A stretch of DNA of 64,000 nt from contig NZ_JACVHF010000004.1 in assembly GCF_014502795.1 (NCBI RefSeq), positions 124,001 through 188,000 on the forward strand, written 5' to 3'. The notes beneath the pieces were generated by a model. That model worked only from the letters and a program-made list of their open reading frames with translations. It had not been told where the DNA came from and did no database searches. The position numbers were made by a program, and so were the translations under genes. This document shows, piece by piece, positions 34,356 to 44,389 of the stretch. Numbering within the stretch: position 1 is the stretch's first letter; every line of letters begins with the position of its first letter. Source of the DNA: Heliobacterium chlorum. Lineage in GTDB: Bacteria > Bacillota > Desulfitobacteriia > Heliobacteriales > Heliobacteriaceae.

Positions 34356-34992
34356 GGAAAACGGGCAGCTCCACCAGCAGAGGGTGAGCGACATCGGCGA
34401 TGTAAATTATGGTAAAATTGGTCCAAATTCGATTATTCAGACAGTTGCCGCATTAAAAGAAAAGTACGGAGACGAAAAAGCGGACGACATTCTCCGTCAA
34501 GGCGGCAAAGGGTATTTGATAGATAACCTTCCCAGCGAAATGGTCGATGAGAAGGAATTCATTTCACTCGTACATATGTTAGCTTCATCGATAGGGCATA
34601 CAGAAACCAAAACCATACTTCGCCGTTCCGGAGAATTGACGGCCAAGTACCTCTTGAAACATCGGATTCCAGGTCCTATCCAATGGTTGTTAAAGGTTAT
34701 GCCGGCGCAACAGGGATTGCGAATCTTGCTCTCGGCGATCAGTAAGAACGCCTGGACCTTCGTCGGCACTGGTAAATTCTCTTACGATAGTGAAAATGAG
34801 AAAAAGATTTATATCGAAAATTGCTTATCCTGCCGGGGATTGCACTCGTCACAACCGATATGCAGTTTCTACGAGGGAACCTTTGAAAAGCTGATTCAGA
34901 CATTGGTAGTTTCCAGAGCGCAAGTTCGGGAAACAGAGTGCATCGCCTTAGGGGCAAAGACATGCACCTATCGAATTGAATTTCCTAAATAA
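34315..34992 (+). CDS. bchJ: V4R-domain protein, BchJ-like (4-vinyl reductase family)
   Basis: A protein of up to 225 residues with a C-terminal V4R (4-vinyl reductase) domain: ENCLSCRGLHSSQPICSFYE and ETECIALGAKTCTYRIEF provide the conserved cysteines. BchJ was named for divinyl-tetrapyrrole 4-vinyl reduction but later work on other phototrophs suggests an accessory or substrate-carrier role, so function is uncertain. The start is unclear: the TTG at 34315 has no well-spaced ribosome site, whereas GGGGAG at 34292 fits a short out-of-frame ATG at 34305 instead. The first roughly 20 residues may therefore be wrong, or the short frame may be a leader peptide. Confidence 0.75.
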   Translation: MIDGGLCSIIQPTEENGQLHQQRVSDIGDVNYGKIGPNSIIQTVAALKEKYGDEKADDILRQGGKGYLIDNLPSEMVDEKEFISLVHMLASSIGHTETKTILRRSGELTAKYLLKHRIPGPIQWLLKVMPAQQGLRILLSAISKNAWTFVGTGKFSYDSENEKKIYIENCLSCRGLHSSQPICSFYEGTFEKLIQTLVVSRAQVRETECIALGAKTCTYRIEFPK

Positions 34993-35134
34993 AGATTGGC
35001 ATAAACGTTGACCAAGACAAATACATATTAAAGGAACCACAGGAAGCCCCCTAAAATCGTAGTTAACCCGCTCCGGTACTATGGCTGAGATGCGGTGGGG
35101 CTCCCTCAGCAATAACAGAAGAGTGGGTGCCGAA

Positions 35135-36064
35135 ATGAGTGTTAACATCAATCGAGAGAGTCCAGCGACTCTTGACGCAAACGCTACCATTCCTGATTCG
35201 GCTACCATATGGCGGGTACGACTTAAACTCACGAAACCACTGACATGGATCGGCCCTGTCTGGTCTGTTGGATGCGGTATCGCCGGTGCGTCGGAAGCCC
35301 ATTTAAGCCTTTGGACAATCCTATACGGTGCCTTATTGATGTTCCTTATCGGGCCGCTAGTACTCGGGATGGGACAATCCATCAACGATTACTACGATGC
35401 CGATGTAGATGCAATCAATGAGCCTGACCGCCCCTGTGCTAAATATCCGAAACTGTTCAAAAAGCTAGCGCTCACAAACGTGGCTGTCCTGTCCTTGGCA
35501 GCGATGGCTGTCGCTTATGTAGCCTTTCGAATTGAGATATTCTATCTGGTCGTTGCCGGTCTACTCATCGCTGTCGGATACAGCATGCCGCCGCTGCGCT
35601 TTAAGCAGAACGGCTGGATCGGAAATGCGGCTTGTGCGCTTACATACGTCACCCTTCCATGGATTGCAGGCCTCTTAGCTTTTAACAGCTTAACACCGGA
35701 ACAGACCATAGTCGCTTTTGTTTACGCCATCGGATCCCACGGATTTATGACCATGAATGACTTCAAGAGCGTCGAAGGCGACAAGCAATGGGGTCTACGT
35801 TCCATCGTCGTCATGTACGGCGTTGAAGGCGGATTGAAAATCGCACTCGGCATGCTCATGGCATCCCAACTGATGGTAGCTGCTTATGTCGCTTATCTAG
35901 GCGATTACATAGGTTCCATTGTGTTAGTCAGCTTGCTTCTTGCCCAAGTACCTTTTCAAAAGAAATTGAAGCAAGACCCCAAAGCCAACGCCCCCTGGTA
36001 TAACGCAACAGCCAACAGTTTTTTTATTCTATCCATGATGGTTGCGGCGTTTATTCTCAGATAA
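35135..36064 (+). CDS. bchG: Bacteriochlorophyll synthase (UbiA prenyltransferase family)
   Basis: A 309-residue multi-span membrane prenyltransferase that esterifies (bacterio)chlorophyllide; heliobacterial BChl g carries farnesol. The first aspartate motif lies in GQSINDYYDADVDAINEPDR (NDxxDxxxD) and the second in MTMNDFKSVEGDKQWG, which together bind prenyl diphosphate and Mg. The preceding HPLxW-like start is KLTKPLTWIGPVWS. I place the start at the ATG at 35135, after GAGTGGGTG; in-frame ATGs at 35081 and 35093 exist but lack ribosome sites. It precedes pshA by 239 bases. Confidence 0.93.
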   Translation: MSVNINRESPATLDANATIPDSATIWRVRLKLTKPLTWIGPVWSVGCGIAGASEAHLSLWTILYGALLMFLIGPLVLGMGQSINDYYDADVDAINEPDRPCAKYPKLFKKLALTNVAVLSLAAMAVAYVAFRIEIFYLVVAGLLIAVGYSMPPLRFKQNGWIGNAACALTYVTLPWIAGLLAFNSLTPEQTIVAFVYAIGSHGFMTMNDFKSVEGDKQWGLRSIVVMYGVEGGLKIALGMLMASQLMVAAYVAYLGDYIGSIVLVSLLLAQVPFQKKLKQDPKANAPWYNATANSFFILSMMVAAFILR

Positions 36065-36303
36065 ATTTCTACCCATCGAAGTCCACATCACAGCACTGGA
36101 CGTAGCCGGGGGAATAACTCAAGGTTACCTTGAGGGAATCGATAGGAGGTGGGAGGACAATTTAGCGGTCCACTCGGGCACCGCGGAAGGTTCCAAAAAC
36201 ATGGGATACGGCCATAATACCAATCTTTACTACGCCAGACCCGGGAACCACTACGCGGGGCTGCAAAGAATCTAACCACAATTCGGTAAAGGAGGTCGTA
36301 CCT
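36065..36303 (+). promoter_or_regulatory. Upstream region of pshA with a perfect inverted repeat
   Basis: This 239-base region must drive the highly expressed pshA. CTCAAGGT-t-ACCTTGAG (36118-36134) is a perfect 8-bp inverted repeat with a one-base centre, a candidate operator. CATAAT at 36213-36218 could be a -10, but its -35 (TTCCAA) is poor. AAAGGAGGTCGTACCT before the ATG is a very strong ribosome site. A short frame here (36042-36275) is judged spurious. Confidence 0.45.
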
Positions 36304-38133
36304 ATGGCAACTGCCGATGCGGCATTCAACCCGCGTGCGCAGGTCTTTGAATGGTTCAAAGATAAAGTTCCTGCCACCCGTGGCGCCGTGCTGAAAGCCC
36401 ACATCAACCACCTGGGCATGGTAGCCGGTTTTGTTTCCTTCGTACTTGTTCACCACCTGAGCTGGTTAAGCGACCAAGTTCTGTTCGCTCCCACTCCGAT
36501 TTTTTATGCTCGTCTGTATCAACTGGGCCTCGACGCTTCTGCTCGTAGCGCCGACGCTCTGATGGTCGCTCGCCTGCACTTGCTGGCCGCCATTATCTTC
36601 TGGATTATTGGTCACATCAAAACTCCTCGGGAAGATGAATTCCTCAAAAACGTAACTTTCGGTAAGACCCTCGTTGCTCAGTTCCACTTCCTCGCTCTCG
36701 TAGCTACTCTCTGGGGCATGCATATGGCTTATATCGGTGTTCGTGGCGCTAACGGCGGCATCGTTCCCACCGGCCTGAGCTTTGATATGTTTGGACCCAT
36801 CACTGGCGCTACCCTGGCTGGCAACCATGTCGCTTTCGGTGCGCTGCTCTTCCTCGGTGGTGTTTTCCACCATTTCGCTGGCTTCAACACGAAGCGCTTT
36901 GCTTTCTTTGAAAAAGATTGGGAAGCTGTTCTGTCCGTATCCGCTCAAGTTCTGGCGTTCCACTTCGCTACCGTCGTGTTCGCCATGATCATCTGGAACC
37001 GTCCGGATCAGCCTATCCTCAGCTTCTACTTCATGCAAGACTATGCTCTGTCCAACTACGCTGCTCCTGAAATTCGGGAAATCGCTTCTCAAAACCCTGG
37101 TTTCCTGATTAAACAAGTCATCCTGGGCCACCTGGTCTTCGGTGTCATGTTCTGGATCGGCGGCGTATTCCATGGCGCTCACTTCATGCTGCGCGCTACC
37201 AATGATCCCAAGTTGGCTGAAGCTCTGAAAGACTTCAAAATGCTGAAGCGCTGCTACGACCATGACTTCCAGAAGAAATTCCTGGCTCTGATCATGTTCG
37301 GCGCTTTCCTCCCCATCTTCGTATCCTACGGTATCGCTACCCACAACACGATTGCTGACCTCCATCACCTGGCCAAGGCTGGCATGTTTGCCAACATGAC
37401 CTACATCAACATCGGAACCCCGCTGCATGATGCGATCTTCGGCTCCCATGGCACCGTCAGTGACTTCGTCGCTGCCCATGCCATCGCCGGTGGCTTGCAC
37501 TTCACCATGGTTCCCCTGTGGCGTATGGTGTTCTTCAGCAAAGTATCTCCCTGGACCACCAAAGTTGGCATGAAAGCTAAGCGGGACGGCGAGTTCCCCT
37601 GCTTAGGACCTGCTTACGGCGGTACTTGCTCCATCTCCCTCGTTGACCAGTTCTATCTGGCCATCTTCTTCTCCCTCCAAGTTATCGCTCCGGCTTGGTT
37701 CTACCTGGATGGCTGCTGGATGGGTTCCTTCGTTGCTACCTCCAGCGAAGTCTACAAACAAGCTGCTGAGCTCTTCAAAGCTAACCCCACCTGGTTCTCC
37801 CTGCATGCTGTTTCTAACTTCACTTCCGAAGGTTACTTCAGCTACATCATCTCTCAAACCACTCGTATGTTCAAATACTACGATGGTCACCTGGTTCAAG
37901 CCCTGCTGGGCGCTCACTTCATCTGGGCCTTCACTTTCTCCATGCTGTTCCAATATCGCGGATCCCGCGACGAGGGCGCTATGGTTCTGAAATGGGCTCA
38001 CGAACAAGTTGGTCTGGGCTTTGCTGGTAAAGTGTACAATCGTGCGCTGAGCCTCAAAGAAGGTAAAGCTATCGGTACCTTCCTGTTCTTCAAGATGACC
38101 GTCCTCTGCATGTGGTGCCTCGCGATGGTGTAA
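36304..38133 (+). CDS. pshA: Photosystem P800 reaction-centre core protein PshA (homodimeric type I)
   Basis: A 609-residue membrane protein forming the homodimeric heliobacterial reaction centre. About six N-terminal antenna-type helices rich in His (INHLGMVAGFVSFVLVHHL, FGALLFLGGVFHHFAGF) precede five core helices that bind P800, the primary acceptor and FX. The FX [4Fe-4S] cluster is held by Cys433 and Cys442 in FPCLGPAYGGTCSISLVDQ, two from each subunit. Length and these cysteines fit known heliobacterial PshA. Codon use is strongly biased (CTG, GCT, ATC, TTC), consistent with very high expression. It is flanked by bchG and a strong terminator, so it is probably monocistronic. Confidence 0.98.
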   Translation: MATADAAFNPRAQVFEWFKDKVPATRGAVLKAHINHLGMVAGFVSFVLVHHLSWLSDQVLFAPTPIFYARLYQLGLDASARSADALMVARLHLLAAIIFWIIGHIKTPREDEFLKNVTFGKTLVAQFHFLALVATLWGMHMAYIGVRGANGGIVPTGLSFDMFGPITGATLAGNHVAFGALLFLGGVFHHFAGFNTKRFAFFEKDWEAVLSVSAQVLAFHFATVVFAMIIWNRPDQPILSFYFMQDYALSNYAAPEIREIASQNPGFLIKQVILGHLVFGVMFWIGGVFHGAHFMLRATNDPKLAEALKDFKMLKRCYDHDFQKKFLALIMFGAFLPIFVSYGIATHNTIADLHHLAKAGMFANMTYINIGTPLHDAIFGSHGTVSDFVAAHAIAGGLHFTMVPLWRMVFFSKVSPWTTKVGMKAKRDGEFPCLGPAYGGTCSISLVDQFYLAIFFSLQVIAPAWFYLDGCWMGSFVATSSEVYKQAAELFKANPTWFSLHAVSNFTSEGYFSYIISQTTRMFKYYDGHLVQALLGAHFIWAFTFSMLFQYRGSRDEGAMVLKWAHEQVGLGFAGKVYNRALSLKEGKAIGTFLFFKMTVLCMWCLAMV

Positions 38134-38160
38134 TGCCATCAATGGCATAGCTCTTCTCAC

Positions 38161-38194
38161 CCCCTGCGCCCTGAGAGGGGCGCAGGGGTTTTAT
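38161..38194 (+). terminator. Rho-independent terminator after pshA
   Basis: CCCCTGCGCCCT-gag-AGGGGCGCAGGGG, with a 12-bp GC-rich stem, is followed by TTTTATT, 27 bases past the stop codon. Confidence 0.92.
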
Positions 38195-38277
38195 TCTCAC
38201 TAAGGGAAAAAAGTCGGCCTGATCCAGGCCAATATGGCATATATTTCCTCTAGAATATTTTTTGGGAGGTGGAGGCA

Positions 38278-38961
38278 ATGGCAAACGAAGTAAATTCCTA
38301 TGGGACGCAAAAAGAACAAGTGCGGCAGTATTTTGACGGTGACGCCTTCCAACGTTGGGCAGCCATCAGTAAAGGTGAAAGCAAGAACTTCGCACAACAA
38401 AAGCTGATTGAAGGAAGACAAGCCATCCACCGCTGCCTGTTGGATTGGATCGGGCCGATCAAAGGAAAACGACTGCTTGATGCCGGTTGCGGCGCTGGAT
38501 TACTGTCTGAAACCTTTGCCGATCAAGGAGCCATCGTCAAAGGGATTGATATATCACAGAAAATGATTCAAATGGCTCAAAATCGAAACCAAGGGCGAGA
38601 TAATCTCGAATTCAAAGTGAGCGATCTTCTCTCAGCTTGTGGAGAATATGATATACTCGTGTCAATGGATGTTGTAATCCATTACCCCTTAGCGGACATG
38701 CCTAAGCTGTTGGGACATCTTTTGTCCTTAACAAAAGAAAGAGCTTACATTTCTTTTGCTCCATCGACAGCGTGGTTTCGCTTCCTGAAGATGATTGGGG
38801 AGCGGATGTCCGGAAGTTCACGGACCACTAGCGCCTATTTACATCCCATGCCGGAAATCGAAAGAATCTTGAATGAACTGGGCTATGAAATCACTCGCGA
38901 GAAGCTAGTTTCCAACATCATTTATAACTCAATGCTGTTGGAAATTAAGCCGAAGAGATGA
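38278..38961 (+). CDS. bchM: Mg-protoporphyrin IX O-methyltransferase
   Basis: A 227-residue SAM-dependent methyltransferase that methylates the ring-C propionate of Mg-protoporphyrin IX. The SAM site lies in KGKRLLDAGCGAGLLSETFA (motif I) and IKGIDISQKMIQMAQNR; YVRQYF-like start (QKEQVRQYFDGDAFQRW) and RTTSAYLHPMPEIERIL match BchM. The ATG at 38278 is chosen because GGGAGG lies eight bases upstream; a GTG at 38269 overlaps that site. It is the first gene of a tightly packed bchM-E-L-N-B-I-D-H run and its product is the BchE substrate, once Mg is inserted. Confidence 0.93.
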   Translation: MANEVNSYGTQKEQVRQYFDGDAFQRWAAISKGESKNFAQQKLIEGRQAIHRCLLDWIGPIKGKRLLDAGCGAGLLSETFADQGAIVKGIDISQKMIQMAQNRNQGRDNLEFKVSDLLSACGEYDILVSMDVVIHYPLADMPKLLGHLLSLTKERAYISFAPSTAWFRFLKMIGERMSGSSRTTSAYLHPMPEIERILNELGYEITREKLVSNIIYNSMLLEIKPKR

Positions 38962-38975
38962 CTAGGAGGCTTGAC

Positions 38976-40676
38976 ATGCGCATACTGATGATCCAACCGA
39001 ATTACCATTGTGGTGGCGCCGAGATAGCAGGCAATTGGCCGCCGAGCTGGGCAGCGTATATTGGTGGAACATTAAAAGCGGCTGGGTACACCAACATCAA
39101 GTTTATCGATGCCATGACAGAGGATCTTCCAGATGACGTGCTGGCCGAAATCATCAGGAAAAACCAACCTGATGTAGTCCTGGCGAGTGCAATTACGCCT
39201 ATGATATATAAAGCGCAGGATACCTTGCGGGTTGCTAAAGAAAGCAACCCTAACTGTAAGACCGTCTTGGGCGGAATTCACCCGACCTTCATGTACAGTC
39301 AAATACTGTCTGAAGCACCTTGGATCGATTATATTGTCCGCGGCGAAGGGGAAGAGATCGTCGTCAATTTGATGAATGTCATCGCCGCTGGAACAGACAT
39401 TAAAGACCGCAAAGATGTCCTGGGGATCGCTTATTTGGAAGACGGGAAAGTGGTGGCGACACCAGCCCATCCGCCGATTAAAGATTTGGACAGCCTCACA
39501 CCGGACTGGAGCATCCTCGATTGGGATAAGTACATATATATTCCTCTAAACACGCGCGTAGCCGTGCCCAACTTTGCTCGCGGTTGTCCTTTTACCTGCC
39601 GCTTCTGTTCACAGTGGAAGTTCTGGCGGACTTATCGCGTACGGAACCCGAAAAAGTTTGTCGACGAAATTGAAACTCTCGTCAAAGATCATAAAGTGGG
39701 CTTTTTCATCTTGGCCGATGAAGAACCGACCATCAACCGCGACAAATTCGTCGCCATGTGCCAAGAGCTGATCGACCGGAAACTGGACGTTCACTGGGGT
39801 ATCAACACCCGCGTGACCGACATTCTGCGGGATGCTCACCTACTACCTTTCTACCGGAAAGCTGGACTCGTACATATCTCCCTTGGTACGGAAGCAGCCA
39901 CACAGATGAACTTAGACCGCTTCCGTAAAGAAACGACGATGGAAGAAAACAAACGGGCTATCGATATGATCAAGGCCAACGGTATGGTCGCCGAAGCCCA
40001 GTTTATCATGGGCTTAGAGAATGAAACTGTTGAAACGATCGAAGAAACTTTCCAATTGGCCCGCTACTGGGATGCCGACATGGTCAACTGGAACATGTAC
40101 ACTCCCTGGCCCTTCTCGGAGCTCTTTGAGGAACTGGGGGACAAGGTTGAAGTTCGCGATTACTCGAAATACAACTTTGTCACACCCATCATGCAGCCAG
40201 ACCACATGGATCGCGAAGACGTACTCAAAGGGGTCTTGAGAAGCTACGCTCGTTTCTATATGCGCAAGAGCTTCCTCGACTATCCCTTTATCAAGGATCC
40301 CTGGAAGCGGAAATACATGATGGGCTGCTTGAAAGCCTTCTTGAAGATGACTGCCTCAAAACGATTCTATGACATCGGCCGGGTCAAGCGAAAAGGTCTC
40401 AGCACGGAAGTTGACCTCGGCTTTGACGAAAGCAAGATCGTCAGCAAAGAAGAGATCGCCAAGCTCAAAACAACTCGTCCCGATTTGAAAGCCGATATGG
40501 ATTTTGGCACGATATCCGCCTGCGGTGCTCCGAAACAAGTCAGCCTCAACAACGTCTCTGCCTGTGGTGCTCCCAAAGACCTCGAAATCTCCGCTTGCGG
40601 CGCCCCGCGGGACTTACCGTCTCTGGACAGCCAGCAAGATGACAACACAGCAACGAGAGGCATGATGAAAATATGA
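38976..40676 (+). CDS. bchE: Mg-protoporphyrin IX monomethyl ester oxidative cyclase, anaerobic (radical SAM, B12-dependent)
   Basis: A 566-residue BchE that builds ring E without oxygen. Residues 1-140 are a cobalamin-binding-type domain ([31 protein letters not shown]). The radical-SAM cluster is Cys204, Cys208, Cys211 in [16 protein letters not shown]. The start at 38976 follows AGGAGG by six bases. Its last four bases overlap bchL (ATGA). An odd C-terminal tail contains three copies of SACGAP(K/R) spaced 14 and 11 residues apart, encoded by different synonymous codons, so the repeat looks selected at protein level. Function of the tail is unknown. Confidence 0.95.
   Translation: MRILMIQPNYHCGGAEIAGNWPPSWAAYIGGTLKAAGYTNIKFIDAMTEDLPDDVLAEIIRKNQPDVVLASAITPMIYKAQDTLRVAKESNPNCKTVLGGIHPTFMYSQILSEAPWIDYIVRGEGEEIVVNLMNVIAAGTDIKDRKDVLGIAYLEDGKVVATPAHPPIKDLDSLTPDWSILDWDKYIYIPLNTRVAVPNFARGCPFTCRFCSQWKFWRTYRVRNPKKFVDEIETLVKDHKVGFFILADEEPTINRDKFVAMCQELIDRKLDVHWGINTRVTDILRDAHLLPFYRKAGLVHISLGTEAATQMNLDRFRKETTMEENKRAIDMIKANGMVAEAQFIMGLENETVETIEETFQLARYWDADMVNWNMYTPWPFSELFEELGDKVEVRDYSKYNFVTPIMQPDHMDREDVLKGVLRSYARFYMRKSFLDYPFIKDPWKRKYMMGCLKAFLKMTASKRFYDIGRVKRKGLSTEVDLGFDESKIVSKEEIAKLKTTRPDLKADMDFGTISACGAPKQVSLNNVSACGAPKDLEISACGAPRDLPSLDSQQDDNTATRGMMKI
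40515..40607 (+). repeat. Triple SACGAP-coding repeat at the 3' end of bchE
   Basis: Three 18-base units begin at 40515, 40557 and 40590, each encoding Ser-Ala-Cys-Gly-Ala-Pro followed by Lys or Arg. They differ at several third-codon positions. Confidence 0.9.
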
Positions 40677-41536
40677 TCATCGCGGTCTACGGAAAAGGCG
40701 GCGTTGGCAAGTCCACGACGACATCCAACTTGGCCGTGGCCATCGCTAAAGAAGGCAAACGGGTCCTGCAGATCGGTTGCGACCCCAAAAGCGACTCCAC
40801 CTTCACCATCGCCGGGAAAATGATCCCGACGGTGGTGGAGATCCTCGATAAATTCAACTATCACTATGAGTCGATTGAGCCAGGCGACTTGATTTTTACC
40901 GGTTATGGCGGCGTCGATGTGGTAGAGACCGGGGGTCCCCCTGCCGGAAGCGGGTGCGGCGGCTATGTAGTCGGTGAGACCGTGAAACTCTTAGAGAAGA
41001 TGGATGTCATGACCCGGTATGATGTCATTCTTTTCGACGTACTCGGTGACGTCGTTTGCGGTGGCTTTGCTACACCACTGCAATATGCCGACCTTGCCTG
41101 TGTAGTATCTTCGAACGATTTTGATGCGCTCTTCGCCGCAAACCGGATTTGCGAAAGCGTCGTTGAAAAAAACATGTCTGGTTACGATGTAAAAATGGCC
41201 GGAGTTATTGGCAACCGTTGCGATCAGGTCGATTTGCTGGAGACCTTTACCCGGCGTATTGAAACGCCCTTGATGGGCGTCGTCCCCCGGAAAGAAGAGA
41301 TTCGCCAGTCCCGCGTAAAGGGGTACACCTTATTTGAATTGGAAGAGATGGGCGAACCGGTCCAAGACATGACCGCCGAATTTCGGAAAATGGCCCGTTA
41401 TCTCCTGAGCAAACCGGACGGTGTCATCCCGAATGCGGTCGGGACCCGGGAGATGTTCGAACTCTTTAAAGGGGAGGACGTGCCGTGGAAAGGGTCGAAC
41501 GGGAAAACGGGTGCTTCCACACCTTCTGCCCAATAG
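40673..41536 (+). CDS. bchL: Light-independent protochlorophyllide reductase, iron-sulfur ATP-binding protein
   Basis: A 287-residue NifH-like reductase that passes electrons, with ATP hydrolysis, to BchN-BchB. The P-loop is GKGGVGKST (8-16); cluster cysteines are Cys95 in [10 protein letters not shown] and Cys129 in [10 protein letters not shown], two from each subunit bridging a [4Fe-4S]; switch segments [10 protein letters not shown] and FDVLGDVV are intact. The start overlaps bchE by four bases. The last 52 bases also encode the N-terminus of BchN in another frame; BchL's tail there ([14 protein letters not shown]) is variable in the family. Confidence 0.97.
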   Translation: MIIAVYGKGGVGKSTTTSNLAVAIAKEGKRVLQIGCDPKSDSTFTIAGKMIPTVVEILDKFNYHYESIEPGDLIFTGYGGVDVVETGGPPAGSGCGGYVVGETVKLLEKMDVMTRYDVILFDVLGDVVCGGFATPLQYADLACVVSSNDFDALFAANRICESVVEKNMSGYDVKMAGVIGNRCDQVDLLETFTRRIETPLMGVVPRKEEIRQSRVKGYTLFELEEMGEPVQDMTAEFRKMARYLLSKPDGVIPNAVGTREMFELFKGEDVPWKGSNGKTGASTPSAQ

Positions 41537-42807
41537 CCAGTGTCGCTTGGCTGCATCGTAAGATTAAAGACTCCTTTTTCTTAATCGTCGGAACGCATAC
41601 CTGTGCACACTTTATCCAAACAGCGCTGGACGTCATGGTTTACGCCCACTCCCGTTTCGGATTTGCTGTGCTGGAAGAATCGGATCTCGTCTCTGCCTCG
41701 CCGACAGAAGAGTTGGGCAAGGTGGTCCAACAAGTGGTCGACGAATGGCACCCCAAAGTCATTTTCGTCCTCAGCACCTGCAGTGTGGATATCTTAAAGA
41801 TGGACCTGGAAGTATCCTGTAAGGATCTGAGCACTCGCTTCGGATTCCCTGTGCTTCCAGCGGCTACGTCAGGAATCGATCGCTCCTTTACGCAAGGGGA
41901 AGACGCCGTTTTACATGCGCTGCTTCCCTTTGTTCCCAAAGAGGCGCCAGCAGTTGAACCGGTGGAAGAGAAAAAGCCTCGCTGGTTTTCCTTTGGCAAA
42001 GAGACCGAAAAAGAGAAAGCCGAACCGGCTCGCAACCTGGTTCTCATCGGTGCCGTTACCGACTCGACGATACAACAACTCCAATGGGAATTGAAACAAC
42101 TCGGTTTGCCGAAGGTAGATGTTTTCCCTGATGGCGACATTCGTAAAATGCCTGTCATCAACGAACAGACTGTCGTGGTACCGCTACAACCGTACCTCAA
42201 CGATACCTTGGCAACCATACGCCGCGAACGGGGTGCCAAAGTGCTTTCCACCGTCTTTCCGATCGGACCGGACGGCACGGCTCGATTCCTCGAAGCCATC
42301 TGTTCGGAGTTCGGACTGGTTACGAGCCGAATTAAAGAGAAGGAAGCTCAGGCTTGGCGGGATTTGGAACCTCAACTGCAAATCTTAAGAGGCAAGAAGA
42401 TCATGTTCCTGGGGGACAACCTGCTGGAGCTGCCGCTGGCACGGTTTTTAACATCCTGTGGCGTTCAAGTGGTAGAGGCGGGCACCCCTTATATCCACTC
42501 AAAAGATCTGCAACAAGAATTGGAACTGCTGCAGGAACGAGATGTCCGCATCGTCGAAAGCCCCGACTTTACGAAACAGCTGCAACGCATGCAAGAATAT
42601 AAACCAGACCTTGTCGTAGCCGGACTTGGCATCTGTAACCCTCTCGAAGCGATGGGTTTCACGACGGCATGGTCGATTGAGTTCACCTTTGCCCAGATTC
42701 ACGGCTTTGTCAATGCAATTGACTTAATCAAACTGTTTACCAAACCGTTGCTTAAGCGGCAAGCGCTGATGGAGCACGGATGGGCGGAAGCGGGGTGGCT
42801 AGAATGA
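41485..42807 (+). CDS. bchN: Light-independent protochlorophyllide reductase subunit N
   Basis: A 440-residue NifD-like subunit. Cys15, Cys40 and Cys99 (in [20 protein letters not shown] and LSTCSVDIL) correspond to the three cysteines that bind the NB [4Fe-4S] cluster with an aspartate of BchB. The start is the GTG at 41485, with GGGGAGG seven bases upstream; the first 17 codons lie inside bchL. A charged insertion ([20 protein letters not shown]) near residues 155-175 looks lineage-specific. The stop overlaps the bchB start (ATGA). Confidence 0.95.
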   Translation: MERVERENGCFHTFCPIASVAWLHRKIKDSFFLIVGTHTCAHFIQTALDVMVYAHSRFGFAVLEESDLVSASPTEELGKVVQQVVDEWHPKVIFVLSTCSVDILKMDLEVSCKDLSTRFGFPVLPAATSGIDRSFTQGEDAVLHALLPFVPKEAPAVEPVEEKKPRWFSFGKETEKEKAEPARNLVLIGAVTDSTIQQLQWELKQLGLPKVDVFPDGDIRKMPVINEQTVVVPLQPYLNDTLATIRRERGAKVLSTVFPIGPDGTARFLEAICSEFGLVTSRIKEKEAQAWRDLEPQLQILRGKKIMFLGDNLLELPLARFLTSCGVQVVEAGTPYIHSKDLQQELELLQERDVRIVESPDFTKQLQRMQEYKPDLVVAGLGICNPLEAMGFTTAWSIEFTFAQIHGFVNAIDLIKLFTKPLLKRQALMEHGWAEAGWLE

Positions 42808-44366
42808 AACTAGCCTACTGGATGTATGAAGGCACCGCGCTGTCTGGGATCACCCGTGTCGCCGGTAGCATGCAAAAGGTACATACGGTGATTCACGGAC
42901 CTCAAGGAGACGGGTATGTCAATGTGATGTACTCTATGCTCGAGAGGTTTCACACCATCCCGCCGTTTACCCTGTCTACGATCGGGCGCCGGGAAATGGC
43001 ACAGGGATCAAGAGCTCGCTTGGTCGAGACGGTTCGTCGCGTCGATGCCCAGCATCAACCGGATATCATCGTCATTACACCGACTTGCTCGTCGACACTG
43101 TTACAAGAAGACCTGCTCGCAGTGGCCCGTACCTTAGGCAAGCAAACGAAAGCGAAGCTGATTGTTCCAAACGTGAACGCCTTCCGCGATCTAGAACATC
43201 GCGCTATGGACGATTTTCTGACTCAGTTTGTCGCAGAGTTTGCAACGGAACAACCGAAGACAGAGCAATTTTCCGTAAACCTGATTGGTCCCTCTTATTT
43301 GGGTTTTCATCAATTGCACGATATGCAGGAAATTCGCAGCATGCTTGAGAGCTTAGGCGTTGTAGTCAATGCTGTGTTGCCGTATGGTGCCTCTATAGGG
43401 ACTCTTCAGGAATTGACAAAAGCCCATCTCAACATTTGCCTTTATCATGAATACGGTCAAAGTGCCTGCGAACTGCTGAAAGAAAAATTCGGCATGGATT
43501 ATATCGTCGCTACCCCGATTGGCATTCGTTTGACCAGCCAATTTGTCAAAGCCATCGGGGAGCGTGCCGGTCTTCCCGTAGAGTCTTACATACGCCAGAA
43601 CTTGGCTCCATCCGGTACGATTGCCCGTTTTACCAAGTCTGTTGACTCCTTGTCGGCGCTCTTTGGCAAGCGAGCTGTCGTTTTCGGCGATTACAGTCAT
43701 GCCGTCGGCATGACTCACCTGCTCCGGGAGATCGGTGTCCGAGTCGTCTGGGCAGGCACATATATGAAGACGATGGAGAAGGCTTTTCAAGCAGCCATTG
43801 GCGACTTAGCTGATGAGGTCTTCGTTTGTGACGATTTTCAGGCGATCAGCCATAAAATCCGGGACACCCATCCTGATATTGTATTTGGCACGCAGATGGA
43901 GCGGCACAGCTCGGCACGGTTTAACTTTCCCTGTATCGTCATCAGCAGCCCGGCCCATATCTTAAACTTCCCGCTTTTTCCGGCTCCGGTGTTGGGCTAT
44001 CAAGGCATGACACGCATGCTCGATACGATCAATTCGACCATCAAGCTGGGACTGGAAGAGCATTTGGTAAATATGTTCGGTGAAGACAGCCCCGGTATGG
44101 GGGAAGAAGAAACTGCTCAAGAACAAGTAGCGGTGACCAGTGATTTGCCGAAAGCCCCCGATAAGACTACCGCGGGGGAAGTCGAGCTGAAGTGGGACGC
44201 TGAGGCCACAAAAGCATTGAAACAAGTACCCTTCTTTGTACGCGGAAAAGTCCAGCGAAATACAGAGAACTATGCCCGGGAGCGTGGATACAGCGAAGTC
44301 ACATTGGAAGTGATCTACGCCGCCAAGGCCTATTTTGAAAGTAAGTCAAACCAAGGCGAACGGTAG
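42804..44366 (+). CDS. bchB: Light-independent protochlorophyllide reductase subunit B
   Basis: A 520-residue NifK-like subunit that reduces ring D of protochlorophyllide together with Bch[21 protein letters not shown] is the canonical start, and Asp36 in [10 protein letters not shown] is the unusual fourth ligand of the NB cluster. [14 protein letters not shown] and a C-terminal helical domain ending at [11 protein letters not shown] complete it. I start at the ATG at 42804, which overlaps the bchN stop by four bases; an upstream in-frame GTG is inside bchN. The C-terminal 70 residues contain a Glu-rich linker. Confidence 0.96.
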   Translation: MKLAYWMYEGTALSGITRVAGSMQKVHTVIHGPQGDGYVNVMYSMLERFHTIPPFTLSTIGRREMAQGSRARLVETVRRVDAQHQPDIIVITPTCSSTLLQEDLLAVARTLGKQTKAKLIVPNVNAFRDLEHRAMDDFLTQFVAEFATEQPKTEQFSVNLIGPSYLGFHQLHDMQEIRSMLESLGVVVNAVLPYGASIGTLQELTKAHLNICLYHEYGQSACELLKEKFGMDYIVATPIGIRLTSQFVKAIGERAGLPVESYIRQNLAPSGTIARFTKSVDSLSALFGKRAVVFGDYSHAVGMTHLLREIGVRVVWAGTYMKTMEKAFQAAIGDLADEVFVCDDFQAISHKIRDTHPDIVFGTQMERHSSARFNFPCIVISSPAHILNFPLFPAPVLGYQGMTRMLDTINSTIKLGLEEHLVNMFGEDSPGMGEEETAQEQVAVTSDLPKAPDKTTAGEVELKWDAEATKALKQVPFFVRGKVQRNTENYARERGYSEVTLEVIYAAKAYFESKSNQGER

Positions 44367-44389
44367 TTGCCAATGGGAGGAAGGAACCG

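Noticed and set aside
36042-36275. A 77-codon frame between bchG and pshA.
   Set aside because: It overlaps the end of bchG, has no start signal of its own and spans the expected pshA promoter region.
36466-37500. A 344-codon open frame antisense to pshA.
   Set aside because: It mirrors the strongly biased codons of pshA, has no ribosome site and encodes no recognisable domain; it is a shadow frame.
41640-42299. A 219-codon antisense frame opposite bchN.
   Set aside because: It lies wholly within a firmly identified gene, is Ser/Thr-rich without motifs and has no start signal.
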